Of a DNA stretch of 46,020 bases, positions 16,256-26,869 are shown piece by piece (the first letter of the stretch is position 1; each line of letters begins with the position of its first letter). Below the pieces are notes generated by a model, which saw only the letters and a program-made list of their open reading frames with translations, ran no database searches and was not told the DNA's origin. Both the position numbers and the translations under genes were made by a program. The stretch comes from an uncultured bacterium (GTDB lineage Bacteria > Bacillota_I > Bacilli_A > RFN20 > CAG-826): contig CASGDR010000005.1 of the NCBI GenBank assembly GCA_949300345.1, positions 1 to 46,020 of the forward strand, in the 5' to 3' direction.

Positions 16256-16284
16256 TTGACTTGGTACTTATTCACGAGTAGATT
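16256..16284 (+). promoter_or_regulatory. Promoter of topA-trmFO-xerC
   Basis: TTGACT (16256-16261), a 17-bp spacer and TAGATT (16279-16284) make a convincing sigma-70-type promoter. The -10 ends 9 nt before the topA ATG, giving a leader of 0-3 nt and no room for a Shine-Dalgarno. Confidence 0.75.
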
Positions 16285-16293
16285 TCGTAGGCA

Positions 16294-18412
<2,119 letters not shown>

Positions 18413-18429
<17 letters not shown>

Positions 18430-19708
18430 CGTCGACATAATCGGAGGCGGCTTGGCCGGATCGGAAGCCGCCTTTTATCTTCTTAAGCGCGGTTATGAAG
18501 TCCGCCTTTTCGAGGCCCGTCCGACCTATAAGGACGGTGCCCATGAAACCGACCTATACGGGGAGCTGGTCTGCTCAAATTCCCTCAAGGGAAAGAAACT
18601 GGAAAACGCCTGCGGCCTACTAAAGGAAGAAATGCGGCGCCTTGGTTCTTTGAGCATGTGGGCCGCCGACCTCAGCGAGGTCCCTTCGGGAAATGCCCTT
18701 TCGGTCGACCGCGAGGCTTTTGCGGGGTTAATCACCCAGAAATTGCGGGGATTTCCGAATCTAATCGAAATAAACGAAGAGGTAAAGTCCCTCTCGGATA
18801 AGCCTACTTTGCTCTGTAGCGGACCTTTGAGTAGCCCCGATCTCATCGCCTATCTCGAGGGCCTTATTGGCAGCAAAGGCTTCTCTTTCTATGATGCCTC
18901 CGCGCCCATACTCAAGAAGGACTCCATCGATTTCTCGATTGCCTATTTCAAATCCCGGTATGGCCAGGGGGATGATTCCTATATCAATTGTCCCTTCGAC
19001 GACAAGCAGGACTATCTTGCCTTTGTCCATGAATTGACCCATGCCGAACTAGCCAAACGGCATGAATTCGATACCCATTATTTCGAGGGCTGCCTCCCGA
19101 TCGAGGTCATCGCCTCACGGGGCGCCGATACCCTCAGGCACGGGCCGCTTAAGCCGGTGGGTTTGGAGCAGGAAGGCAAAAGAAGGGCCTACGCCGTGGT
19201 TCAGCTCAGGCAAGACGACCGCCTTGGAAACTGCTACAACATGGTGGGATTCCAGACCAATCTCAAGTACCCAGAACAGAAACGGGTCTTTTCCTTGATT
19301 CCCGGTTTGAAGGATGCCGAATTCGTCCGCTATGGCCTCATGCACCGGAACTTCTATCTTGATTCCCCGAATGTGCTTAATCCCGACTTGAGCCTTAAGG
19401 CTAAAGACAATGTCTTCGTTGCAGGGCAGATCACCGGGGTGGAAGGCTATGTTGAATCCGCGGCCTCGGGCATGCTCTCTGCCATGTACTTGGACATGAA
19501 GCTTTCGGGAAAGCCGGTGAGCCTGCTTGGCCAAGACACCATGTTAGGAGCCCTCATGGCCTATGTGGTCAGGAAGGGGAAGGCGAGGCTAGAGCCCATG
19601 AACGCCAACTGGGCCCTTTTCCCGGAAGTGAAGAAAGAATGCCGGGGAAGCGCTATTGAAAAAGCCCTCGAGGCGGTAGAATCCTTCCGTGAGCAACTAC
19701 CCAGATAG
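18413..19708 (+). CDS. trmFO: Methylenetetrahydrofolate-tRNA-(uracil-5-)-methyltransferase TrmFO
   Basis: TrmFO makes m5U54 in the tRNA T-loop using folate and FAD. The N-terminal FAD-binding motif VDIIGGGLAGSEAAF (about 7-21), SNSLKGKKLENACGLLKEEMRRLGS and the C-terminal FVAGQITGVEGYVESAASG match the family, and 431 residues is full length. It overlaps topA by 17 bases and xerC by 20, so the three are one transcript. Confidence 0.97.
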
Positions 19709-20612
19709 CAACCTCGAATCCTTTCTGGATTACCTGAGTTTCCAGAAGCGCTACTCCAAGAACACGGTCGATGCCTATGACCGCGACCTTTCTTCCTTTC
19801 TGAGTTTTGCAAACGGACGGCATCTAAACTATCTAGACCTCAAACGTCAGGATATCCGCGACTATCTATCCCGGGAACTATCCAAGAAAATCTCCAAAAG
19901 AAGCCTGCAGCGGCGCCTTTCTTCCCTTAGGGCCTTCTATAAATACCTCGATCAGAAAGGGCTACTAAAAAGCGACCCCCTTCTTTTGGTCTCTTCGCCC
20001 AAGGCTCCGATCCGCTACCCCAAGGCCTTATCGATCGAGCAGGTCGAAAACCTCTTCGACCACAATGAACTAAGAAACGACCCCTTGGCCATCCGCGACC
20101 AAGCCATCATCGAATTGCTCTATTGCTCTGGCATGCGGGCTAGCGAATGCGTTTCCTTAAGCATTCGTTCCATCCGTCCGACCACCATGACCATCAGGGT
20201 CATCGGAAAGGGGAACAAGGAGCGCCTGGTTCCTCTATCCGAACATGCCCAAAAGGCCATCAATTGCTACCTTTCCGAACTGCGTCCCCGGCTTTTGGCC
20301 AAGAACCAAAAAGCCACGGATGCTTTGTTTTTGAATGCCAAAGGGGAACGTCTGACCGTAAGGGGCCTCGAATACATATTGGCCCGCATCGAATCCAAGA
20401 CCGGAGTCTATCTAGGACTTCATCCCCACGGCCTTCGCCATTCCTTTGCCACGCACCTTCTTGAGGAGGGGGCAGACCTTCGCCTGATCCAGGAACTCTT
20501 GGGGCATGAATCGCTCAATACCACCCAGGTCTATACCCACGTAAGCGATGAGGCTTTGAAAAACCAATACGACTTGTTTTTCCCCAGGGCCAAAAAATCC
20601 AAAAGAAAGTAG
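19689..20612 (+). CDS. xerC: Tyrosine recombinase XerC (CodV)
   Basis: XerC/XerD-type recombinases resolve chromosome dimers at dif. The 307-residue product has the SAM-like N-terminal domain and all catalytic residues: Arg150 (CSGMRASE), a lysine in VIGKGNKERLVPL, His247/Arg250 (HPHGLRHSF), His273 (LLGHESL) and Tyr282 (TTQVYTHV). The start is GTG 19689 inside the end of trmFO. The position after trmFO identifies it as the chromosomal CodV type rather than a phage integrase. The clpQY-codY genes that follow in Bacillus are absent. Confidence 0.94.
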   Translation: MSNYPDSNLESFLDYLSFQKRYSKNTVDAYDRDLSSFLSFANGRHLNYLDLKRQDIRDYLSRELSKKISKRSLQRRLSSLRAFYKYLDQKGLLKSDPLLLVSSPKAPIRYPKALSIEQVENLFDHNELRNDPLAIRDQAIIELLYCSGMRASECVSLSIRSIRPTTMTIRVIGKGNKERLVPLSEHAQKAINCYLSELRPRLLAKNQKATDALFLNAKGERLTVRGLEYILARIESKTGVYLGLHPHGLRHSFATHLLEEGADLRLIQELLGHESLNTTQVYTHVSDEALKNQYDLFFPRAKKSKRK

Positions 20613-20651
20613 CTAGGCCGACATTCTTACCAAAAAGGGCGGTTTTGCATG

Positions 20652-20675
20652 GATTTTCCTTCAGATTGGAAAATC
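20652..20675. repeat. Perfect 8-bp inverted repeat downstream of xerC
   Basis: GATTTTCC (20652-20659) and GGAAAATC (20668-20675) flank an 8-nt loop. No T-run follows, so it is a weak terminator candidate. A second inverted repeat, CCTTCC-TTGTA-GGAAGG (20723-20739), sits where the -35 of the rpsB promoter should be and could be a regulator site. Confidence 0.4.
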
Positions 20676-20748
20676 AAGGGCGATTCTCTTTCCTTAGATA
20701 AAGCCCAGCGGATGAACTTTTCCTTCCTTGTAGGAAGGTAACAGGGTT

Positions 20749-20754
20749 ATAATC
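20749..20754 (+). promoter_or_regulatory. -10 element of the rpsB-tsf promoter
   Basis: A consensus TATAAT with no convincing -35; an inverted repeat (20723-20739) occupies that region. Transcription would begin near 20761. Confidence 0.65.
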
Positions 20755-20760
20755 ACGCTC

Positions 20761-20891
20761 GGCTGTCAAAGCCAAAAATACGCACCCCATGGATTCAGCG
20801 CCGTGTTCTCCTTCGGGCGAAGCAGCTTAAAAAGCGAAGGAGTGGTCGGCTGTTCGAAGTGGGGGAGGCTCAAACAAATGGAGGTCACCAA
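20761..20891 (+). promoter_or_regulatory. Structured rpsB mRNA leader
   Basis: The ~130-nt leader starts with a hairpin (GGCT 20761-20764 with AGCC 20770-20773). It then has a strong 8-bp stem, CTCCTTCG (20808-20815) with CGAAGGAG (20835-20842), with internal pairing in its loop. A clear Shine-Dalgarno GGAGGT (20880-20885) lies 6 nt before the ATG. S2 represses its own operon in some bacteria through the leader; whether this leader does so is inference. Confidence 0.5.
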
Positions 20892-21935
20892 ATGAGTGAC
20901 GAAGAAAAGGTAATCGCCGAAGAGGTCGTCGAAGAGACCCCTTCCGCCGTTGAAGCCGGCACTCCCAGCATGGAGGAAATCATGCATGATCCCAATGCGC
21001 CGATCATCACCCTGAGGAAACTCCTCTCGGCCGGCGTCCAGTTCGGCCATCAAACCCGCCGCTGGAACCCCAAGATGAGCCGTTTCATCTACGGCGCCCG
21101 CAATGGCATCTACATCATTGACCTAGTCAAGACCGCGGAACGCGTCACCGCTTCCTACAAGGCCCTGCGCGCCATCGTCGAGGGCGGCGGCAAGGTCCTC
21201 TTCGTGGGCATCAAGCCCCAGGCCCGCCAGATCGTGGCCGACGAAGCCGCCCGTTCCGGTTCCTTCTACATCACCAACCTCTGGCTCTGCGGAACCCTCA
21301 CCAACTTCCGCACCATTCAGGGCCGCGTGAAGAAGCTCAGGGACCTCGAAGCCCAATCCGCCGACGGCACCTTTGACCGCGTTTCCAAGAAGGAAGCCGC
21401 TTTGCTCCGTAAGGAACTCACCAAGCTCCAGAAGAACCTCGAAGGCATCAAGGAAATGAGGCGCCTTCCCCAGGCCGTGGTCGTCTGCGACCCCGCCCTT
21501 GAGCACAACGCCGTTTCCGAAGCCCGCAAGCTCGGCATCCCCGTCTTCGGTCTCGTAGACACCAATGACGATCCCGATCTCATCGACTTCCCGATCGCTA
21601 CCAACAATGACGCCCAGAGCGCCCTCCGCCTGCTCGTCGGTGTCCTCGCCGACGCCGTGGTCGAAGCCAAGGGTGGCGTAACCGAAATCGCCTACACCAA
21701 GGACGAAGAGGAAGAAGCCACCATGAAGGACGCCATCCGTGCTGCCGACATCGCCAACGAACAGCGCAAGGCCGCCATCCGTGCCCAGCGCAAGGAACGC
21801 GAGGAAAGGTATGCCCGCATCGCCGCCGAGCGCATGGCCCGTCTAAATGCCCGCAAGGCAGAACAGGCCGCCGCCAAGGCTGCTGCCACCAAACAGGAAG
21901 GCGCCAGCGAAGCCCCGAAAGAGGAGACCAAGTAA
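20892..21935 (+). CDS. rpsB: 30S ribosomal protein S2 with N- and C-terminal extensions
   Basis: The uS2 core (LRKLLSAGVQFGHQTRRWNPKMSRFIYGARNGIYIIDLVKT...) is unmistakable. The start at 20892 is set by GGAGGT at 20880-20885. The product has 347 residues against ~230-260 for typical S2. About 35 acidic residues precede the core (MSDEEKVIAEEVVEETPSAVEAG...), and about 70 residues rich in Ala, Lys, Glu and Arg follow it (IRAQRKEREERYARIAAERMARLNARKAEQAAAKAAA), probably a long helix. Both extensions keep host codon usage. tsf follows directly. Confidence 0.97.
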   Translation: MSDEEKVIAEEVVEETPSAVEAGTPSMEEIMHDPNAPIITLRKLLSAGVQFGHQTRRWNPKMSRFIYGARNGIYIIDLVKTAERVTASYKALRAIVEGGGKVLFVGIKPQARQIVADEAARSGSFYITNLWLCGTLTNFRTIQGRVKKLRDLEAQSADGTFDRVSKKEAALLRKELTKLQKNLEGIKEMRRLPQAVVVCDPALEHNAVSEARKLGIPVFGLVDTNDDPDLIDFPIATNNDAQSALRLLVGVLADAVVEAKGGVTEIAYTKDEEEEATMKDAIRAADIANEQRKAAIRAQRKEREERYARIAAERMARLNARKAEQAAAKAAATKQEGASEAPKEETK

Positions 21936-22781
21936 ATGGCCGACAAGAACATCATCGAACTCATCAAAGTGCTCCGTGACCGTACCGGCGCGGGCATGAT
22001 GGATTGCAAAAAGGCCCTCGAATCCAGCGACCTCGACGTCGAGAAAGCCATCGACTATCTCCGCGAAAAGGGCGTGGTCAAGGCCGCCAAGAAATCCAGC
22101 CGCGTGGCTGCCGAAGGTCTAGCTGCCGTCAAGATCGAAGGCAACAAGGCCCTCATCGTCGAAGTCAACTGCGAAACCGACTTCGTTTCGGCCTCCGACC
22201 GCTTCCATGATTTGGTCACTAAGGTCACCGAAACCCTCCTGGAAAAAGAACCCAAGAGCCTTGAGGAAGCCCGCGAGCTCACCAACCTCTACTTCACCGA
22301 TGCCACCGTCGCCATGGGCGAGAAATTCGACCTCAGGCGCTTCGAAGTGGTAACCAAGAAAGATAAAGAAGGCTTTGCCTCCTACATCCATATGGGTGGC
22401 AAGATCGCCGTCTTGGCCGTCCTTAGCAAGGAAAGCGAACTCGCCAAGCCCCTTGCCATGTCCGTCGCGGCCAATAACCCCAGCTATTGCACCCTTGATG
22501 ACGTGCCCGAAGATGTCCGCCAGAGGGAAATCTCCGTGGCCACCGAAGAGGTCAAGAACGATCCCAAGCTTGCCAACAAGCCCGAGAACATCAAGGAAGG
22601 CATCATCCTGCGCAAGGTTGATAAGAACCTGTCCGCCTCCTGCTTCTATCTGCAGCGCTACATCATGGACGAGAACGTCGTGGTGGGCGACCTGTTGAAG
22701 CAGAACGATCTCTCGGTCGTAAGATTCCTGCGCTACCAAGTTGGCGAAGGCATCGAAAAGCCGGTCACCGAAGAGGAATAA
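21936..22781 (+). CDS. tsf: Elongation factor Ts
   Basis: EF-Ts recycles EF-Tu by nucleotide exchange. The 281-residue product has the N-terminal UBA-like region and signature IKVLRDRTGAGMMDCKKALESS, and the core VEVNCETDFVSASDRF motif. Its ATG directly follows the rpsB stop codon, and a terminator follows, giving the classical rpsB-tsf operon. Confidence 0.98.
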   Translation: MADKNIIELIKVLRDRTGAGMMDCKKALESSDLDVEKAIDYLREKGVVKAAKKSSRVAAEGLAAVKIEGNKALIVEVNCETDFVSASDRFHDLVTKVTETLLEKEPKSLEEARELTNLYFTDATVAMGEKFDLRRFEVVTKKDKEGFASYIHMGGKIAVLAVLSKESELAKPLAMSVAANNPSYCTLDDVPEDVRQREISVATEEVKNDPKLANKPENIKEGIILRKVDKNLSASCFYLQRYIMDENVVVGDLLKQNDLSVVRFLRYQVGEGIEKPVTEEE

Positions 22782-22785
22782 GACG

Positions 22786-22808
22786 AAGGGAGGAAACCTC
22801 CCTTTTCC
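22786..22808 (+). terminator. Intrinsic terminator of rpsB-tsf
   Basis: AAGGGAGG (22786-22793) and CCTCCCTT (22797-22804) form a perfect 8-bp stem with an AAA loop, followed by a short T-rich tract. Confidence 0.85.
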
Positions 22809-22825
22809 TTTTGCCTGGCCTACAT

Positions 22826-22831
22826 TAAAAT
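22826..22831 (+). promoter_or_regulatory. -10 element of the PAP2 phosphatase gene
   Basis: TAAAAT ends 7 nt before ATG 22839. An overlapping TACATT (22821-22826) is an alternative. Either gives a leader of 0-5 nt without a Shine-Dalgarno. Confidence 0.55.
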
Positions 22832-22838
22832 TGAGCCC

Positions 22839-23798
22839 ATGAAAGAAAAACTGGCCAAGTACTGGGGCCCCTTGCTGGCGCTCCTTGCCGTAGTCATCGT
22901 GGCTACCGCCTTATTCGCATATGGCTCGGTCAATGACCTTTCCTTTGCCATAGACATGTATAATCCGGATTCTTTCTGGGCCCGCTTCACGGCCGGTTTC
23001 GGACCCATGTCCCTATACTTGACCATGATCGTGGCCGGATGCTTTGTGGTCCTGGCTAGGAAGTCTTTCCCTTTGGGTTGGAAAATTGCCTTTTGGATCA
23101 TCGGTTTGGCCCTCATCGTCGGGGGCGGCTTCCTGATGGCCTATAAGGGTACCGATTACCGCAGCGGCTATAGCCTGACCTTCACCATCCTCTTCTCGGT
23201 CATCGTTGCCGTTATAACCTGTGGCCTTATTGTGTGGCTTTTCTCCCATATCGGATCAAAACGGCTTCTTGTTGCGGCCATTTTGATGCTGGCCATCCTT
23301 CTTCTCGAACTTCTGCTCGTTGAGGTCATCAAGCCCATTTGGAGTCGTCCTAGGCCCTATCTCATTTTCGAACTCGATACGCTGGATACCTTCCTTCCTT
23401 GGTATAACCCCGGGGCGGGCAAGGACATCAAATCGCTGCTTCTGGAATTGGGATTGAACGAGAATGTCTATGATCCAGCCGACTTCAACGACTACTTCAA
23501 ATCCTTCCCTAGCGGCCATACCTCGCATGGGACCTTGCTGGCCCCGACCCTGACCATCATGCTATCCCTAGACCCTAGGAGCAGGAAATTTGCCCCCATC
23601 GGGTTCTTGGCCGGTGCCCTCTTTGGCTTCGGGGTCGGAATCGGCCGCACCATGATCGGCGCCCATTACCTCAGCGACACTATCGCCGGCTTCAGCATTA
23701 CAATGCTCAGCTTCGCACTTGTAATCGTCGCTTATTTCCTTATAAAGAAATACCTGGTACCGAAATTTAGCAAACTTAAACCAAAACTGGGGGCGTAA
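22839..23798 (+). CDS. PAP2-superfamily membrane phosphatase
   Basis: PAP2 enzymes remove phosphate from lipid phosphates such as undecaprenyl pyrophosphate or phosphatidic acid. The three catalytic motifs are present: KPIWSRPRP, the FPSGHTSHG histidine motif, and RTMIGAHYLSDTIAG. At least six hydrophobic segments span the 319 residues, with two extra helices at the N-terminus (about 10-28 and 48-75). A ~30-residue acidic loop (FELDTLDTFLPWYNPGAGKDIK) lies between motifs 1 and 2. It precedes pyrH-frr-uppS-cdsA, so a role in recycling the UppS product is plausible but unproven. Confidence 0.85.
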   Translation: MKEKLAKYWGPLLALLAVVIVATALFAYGSVNDLSFAIDMYNPDSFWARFTAGFGPMSLYLTMIVAGCFVVLARKSFPLGWKIAFWIIGLALIVGGGFLMAYKGTDYRSGYSLTFTILFSVIVAVITCGLIVWLFSHIGSKRLLVAAILMLAILLLELLLVEVIKPIWSRPRPYLIFELDTLDTFLPWYNPGAGKDIKSLLLELGLNENVYDPADFNDYFKSFPSGHTSHGTLLAPTLTIMLSLDPRSRKFAPIGFLAGALFGFGVGIGRTMIGAHYLSDTIAGFSITMLSFALVIVAYFLIKKYLVPKFSKLKPKLGA

Positions 23799-23800
23799 TG

Positions 23801-23806
23801 TATAAT
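23801..23806 (+). promoter_or_regulatory. -10 element of the pyrH operon
   Basis: A consensus TATAAT overlaps the first possible ATG (23805) and ends 7 nt before the second (23814). It lies 2 bases after the PAP2 stop. The promoter implies a leaderless pyrH message starting at 23814. Confidence 0.55.
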
Positions 23807-23813
23807 GGCTAGC

Positions 23814-24536
23814 ATGGAAACACGATACAAAAGGGTGGTCGTCAAGCTCTCGGGCGAAGCCTTGGCCGACAACAACGACAAAACCATCCTTGACCAGAAG
23901 AAAATACTTGAGACCGCCTTGGCCATCAAATCGGTCTACTCCCTAGGAGTGCAGGTCGCGGTGGTCGTGGGGGCCGGCAACATCTGGCGGGGCAAGCTCT
24001 CCGCCAAGATCGGCATCGAACGCTCGACGGCCGACTACATGGGAATGCTAGGCACCATCATCAATGCCTTGGCCCTACAGAACGCCTTCGAGCAGCAGGG
24101 CCTACCGACCAGGGTGATGAGTTCCATCAATGTCCCCCAAGTCTGCGAACCCTATATCCGCCGCAAGGCCATCAGCCACCTCAAGAACGGGGAAGTCGTC
24201 ATCTTCGCAGGAGGAACCGGCAATCCCTACTTCACGACCGATACCACCTCGACCCTCAGGGCCCTGGAAATCGGAGCGGAGGCCATACTCATGGCCAAAA
24301 ACGGGGTCGATGGCATCTATGACAAGGATCCCAACCTCCATAAGGACGCCAAATTCATCAAGCATCTGAGTTATCACGAAGTGGTGGAACATAAGCTCGG
24401 GGTCATGGACCTGACCGCCGTATCGATGCTTGAGAACTCCAACATCGTGGTCCACGTCTTCCCGATGGCGGAAGCCGATTCAATCAAGAAAGTCGTGATG
24501 GGAGCCGAAGTCGGTTCGACCATCGGAAAGGAATAA
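23814..24536 (+). CDS. pyrH: UMP kinase
   Basis: PyrH phosphorylates UMP to UDP; bacterial enzymes are hexameric amino-acid-kinase-fold proteins. The product starts METRYKRVVVKLSGEAL and has VVVGAGNIWRG, ERSTADYMGMLGTIINALALQ and GGTGNPYFTTDT, all diagnostic. An in-frame ATG at 23805 would add 3 residues, but it lies within the -10 element, so 23814 is preferred. It heads the run pyrH-frr-uppS-cdsA-dxr-rseP-polC. Confidence 0.96.
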   Translation: METRYKRVVVKLSGEALADNNDKTILDQKKILETALAIKSVYSLGVQVAVVVGAGNIWRGKLSAKIGIERSTADYMGMLGTIINALALQNAFEQQGLPTRVMSSINVPQVCEPYIRRKAISHLKNGEVVIFAGGTGNPYFTTDTTSTLRALEIGAEAILMAKNGVDGIYDKDPNLHKDAKFIKHLSYHEVVEHKLGVMDLTAVSMLENSNIVVHVFPMAEADSIKKVVMGAEVGSTIGKE

Positions 24537-24541
24537 AAAAC

Positions 24542-25087
24542 ATGGACGCCATAGTCAAAGAAGCCTCCCAGAAGATGGACAAATCCATCGAGGCGCTCAA
24601 CCATTCGTTCTCCAAACTCCGCAGCGGTCGGGCCAATCCGGCCATCCTCAGCGGCATCATGTGCGATTACTATGGGGACAAGATGGACATCGTGGCCTTA
24701 TGCGCCATCTCGATGCCCGAACCCCGCCAGCTCTTGGTCAAACCCTACTCGCGCGAAGACGTCAAGGCCGTCGCAGCCGCCATCGTGGCCGCCAACCTCG
24801 GGGTCAATCCGCAGGTGGAAGCCGACTGCATCCGCATCATTGTCCCGGCTCTGACCGAAGACCTCCGCCGCGACATCGCCAAGGAAGCCAAAAGCCTAGC
24901 CGAAGACGGAAAGGTCGCCATCCGCAATATCCGCCGCGACTACATGGACTTCATCAAGTCCGACGATACCCTCTCCGACGATTACAAGGACCGCATCAAA
25001 GCCGAACTTGAAAAGGAAACCTCCGCCCATCTTGCCAAAGTGGACTCCGCCCTCTCTGACAAGACCAAAGAGATAATGACCATCTGA
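24542..25087 (+). CDS. frr: Ribosome recycling factor
   Basis: RRF splits post-termination ribosomes with EF-G. The 181-residue product has the family pattern of a three-helix bundle: FSKLRSGRANPAILSGI near the start and VAIRNIRRDYMDFIKSD near the end. It lies 5 bases after pyrH, the conserved tsf-pyrH-frr neighbourhood. Confidence 0.97.
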   Translation: MDAIVKEASQKMDKSIEALNHSFSKLRSGRANPAILSGIMCDYYGDKMDIVALCAISMPEPRQLLVKPYSREDVKAVAAAIVAANLGVNPQVEADCIRIIVPALTEDLRRDIAKEAKSLAEDGKVAIRNIRRDYMDFIKSDDTLSDDYKDRIKAELEKETSAHLAKVDSALSDKTKEIMTI

Positions 25088-25089
25088 TC

Positions 25090-25818
25090 GTGAAAGAAAA
25101 CTTCGTCCTTGAAAAGAAGCTAGACCACATTGCTTTCATAATGGACGGAAACGGCCGTTGGGCCAAGGCTAGGGGACTAGCAAGGCATTTCGGCCATAGG
25201 GAAGCCTGCAAAAGGCTTAGGGAAATCTTCGACACCTGCATGGAGTTCGGGATTTCCTATTCTTCCTATTTCGCCTTTTCCACCGAGAACTGGAACCGCC
25301 CCCAGGACGAAATCGACCATCTGATGGATTACCTTGAGGAATTCTTCAAAAGGGAAATCGATTACCTATGCTCCAAATCCGCGCGGATCGTCGTATCCGG
25401 GGATCTGGGACGCATCCGCGAAAAAACCCGCAAAGTCTGTCTCGACGCCATTGAAAGGACCAAGGATAACAAAGGCCATGTCATCAATATCTGCCTCAAT
25501 TACGGGGGCAGAGATGAAATCGTTAGGGCCGCTAGGGCCTTTGCAAACGATGTCAAAGAGGGGAAGGAAGTGCCCGAAGACCTGAGTGAAGATAAGCTCA
25601 GGTCCTATTTCTGGCATCCGGATATTCCCGATGTCGATTTGCTTATCCGCACGTCCGGGGAAGTAAGGCTCAGCAACTTCATGCTCTGGCAAGTTTCCTA
25701 TGGCGAATTCGTTTTCACTCCGGTAGCGTGGCCGGATTTCCATCGTGAACAAATGATCGATTGCCTTAAGGAATTCAATTCCAGAAAGAGGCGTTATGGG
25801 GGACTGAAGGATGCATAG
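25090..25818 (+). CDS. uppS: Undecaprenyl diphosphate synthase (isoprenyl transferase)
   Basis: UppS condenses isoprenyl units in cis to make the C55 lipid carrier for cell-wall synthesis. The catalytic motif IAFIMDGNGRWAK (14-26, Asp19), YSSYFAFSTENWNR and the C-terminal RTSGEVRLSNFMLWQVSYGEFVF are present; most homologues have GEQR where this has GEVR. It starts with GTG at 25090, two bases after frr, and overlaps cdsA by 8 bases. Confidence 0.96.
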   Translation: MKENFVLEKKLDHIAFIMDGNGRWAKARGLARHFGHREACKRLREIFDTCMEFGISYSSYFAFSTENWNRPQDEIDHLMDYLEEFFKREIDYLCSKSARIVVSGDLGRIREKTRKVCLDAIERTKDNKGHVINICLNYGGRDEIVRAARAFANDVKEGKEVPEDLSEDKLRSYFWHPDIPDVDLLIRTSGEVRLSNFMLWQVSYGEFVFTPVAWPDFHREQMIDCLKEFNSRKRRYGGLKDA

Positions 25819-26869
25819 GAAGATATTGCCTGAACCAAACCATCTGGATGAGAAAAGCGTGAAGTCGATGAACTCTAGGATCATCGTCTCCTTTATTCTC
25901 ATAGCCATATTGATACCTACGATCTCCCTCGGTTCGTGGCTCTTTCTCGCCGTGATTGGGATTTTCCTACTCATCTCCATCCAGGAACTGGTGACTGCGC
26001 CTAGGAAGTCTTTCCGTCCCTGGGTCATGGTTCTAGCCTACGTATCCATCGTCTTGATGGTTTATTGGTTTCTGGTTAGAGGCAACGTTGCCGCCTATCT
26101 GGCTTTTCCCGATACATATAGCTTTTCTTTGGAAAACTACTTCTCTGGGATCCACGTTTCGATCATCGTCGTCATCCTGATGGTCTTCCTATACTTCCTA
26201 GGGGCCATCGCCGATGAGAATTTCAACATGTCCGACCTTGGCTACATGATATCCATGTCCCTTGTCTTAGGACTTGGCTTCCAATCGATTTATTTCATCC
26301 GCTACTTCCCGTTTTATTCCTTCATGATCGATTCGAATTATTCAGGTCAGATCTTGGTTTTCGATACGGTCGGCTCTGATCTTTCCGACAATCCCTTATT
26401 CACCTATGGGCTGAGCTCGGCCCTCTTCTATTGGGTGGCCTTCGGCGTGGTCATGAACGATACTTTTGCCTATTTCATCGGCTCGCTATATGGTAAGCAT
26501 CGCATGAACCCCCGGGTCTCTCCCAAAAAGTCCTGGGAAGGCTTCTTCGGCGGTGTCATTGGTTCCTTCGTGCTTAATTGTTTCATCGGTTTGATGATGG
26601 CAGGCTTCGGCTATCCCATTTTGCCATTCCTCGACCTAAGCCATTGGTATTGGATCATCATCATTGCCACTTTGATTCCGCTGCTTGGCGACCTGGGCGA
26701 CCTCAGCTTCTCCCTCATCAAAAGGCATTATGACATCAAGGATTACGGGACCCTTCTCAAGAGCCATGGTGGCATCTTGGACCGGGCCGACTCGGTGACC
26801 TTCACCTGCGCCGGGCTTTCCATCCTTCTCATGTTCATCTCTTCGCCTTGGAGCGCCCTACTTGGATGA
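25811..26869 (+). CDS. cdsA: Phosphatidate cytidylyltransferase
   Basis: CdsA makes CDP-diacylglycerol from phosphatidic acid and CTP in the membrane. The C-terminal signature SLIKRHYDIKDYGTLLKSHGGILDRADS and VSPKKSWEGFFGG identify it, within about eight hydrophobic segments. At 352 residues it is longer than the common ~265, with a central loop region and a charged N-terminal ~19 residues. A later ATG at 25868 (MNSRIIVS) is an alternative start. It overlaps uppS by 8 bases and shares ATGA with dxr. Confidence 0.94.
   Translation: MHRKILPEPNHLDEKSVKSMNSRIIVSFILIAILIPTISLGSWLFLAVIGIFLLISIQELVTAPRKSFRPWVMVLAYVSIVLMVYWFLVRGNVAAYLAFPDTYSFSLENYFSGIHVSIIVVILMVFLYFLGAIADENFNMSDLGYMISMSLVLGLGFQSIYFIRYFPFYSFMIDSNYSGQILVFDTVGSDLSDNPLFTYGLSSALFYWVAFGVVMNDTFAYFIGSLYGKHRMNPRVSPKKSWEGFFGGVIGSFVLNCFIGLMMAGFGYPILPFLDLSHWYWIIIIATLIPLLGDLGDLSFSLIKRHYDIKDYGTLLKSHGGILDRADSVTFTCAGLSILLMFISSPWSALLG

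Noticed and set aside
19689-20612. Phage or transposon integrase
   Set aside because: The tyrosine recombinase lies in the conserved topA-trmFO-xerC order, so it is the chromosome-dimer recombinase, not evidence of a mobile element.
20859-20891. Earlier rpsB start at 20859
   Set aside because: GGAGGT at 20880-20885 is positioned for ATG 20892, and the extra peptide covers the Shine-Dalgarno itself.
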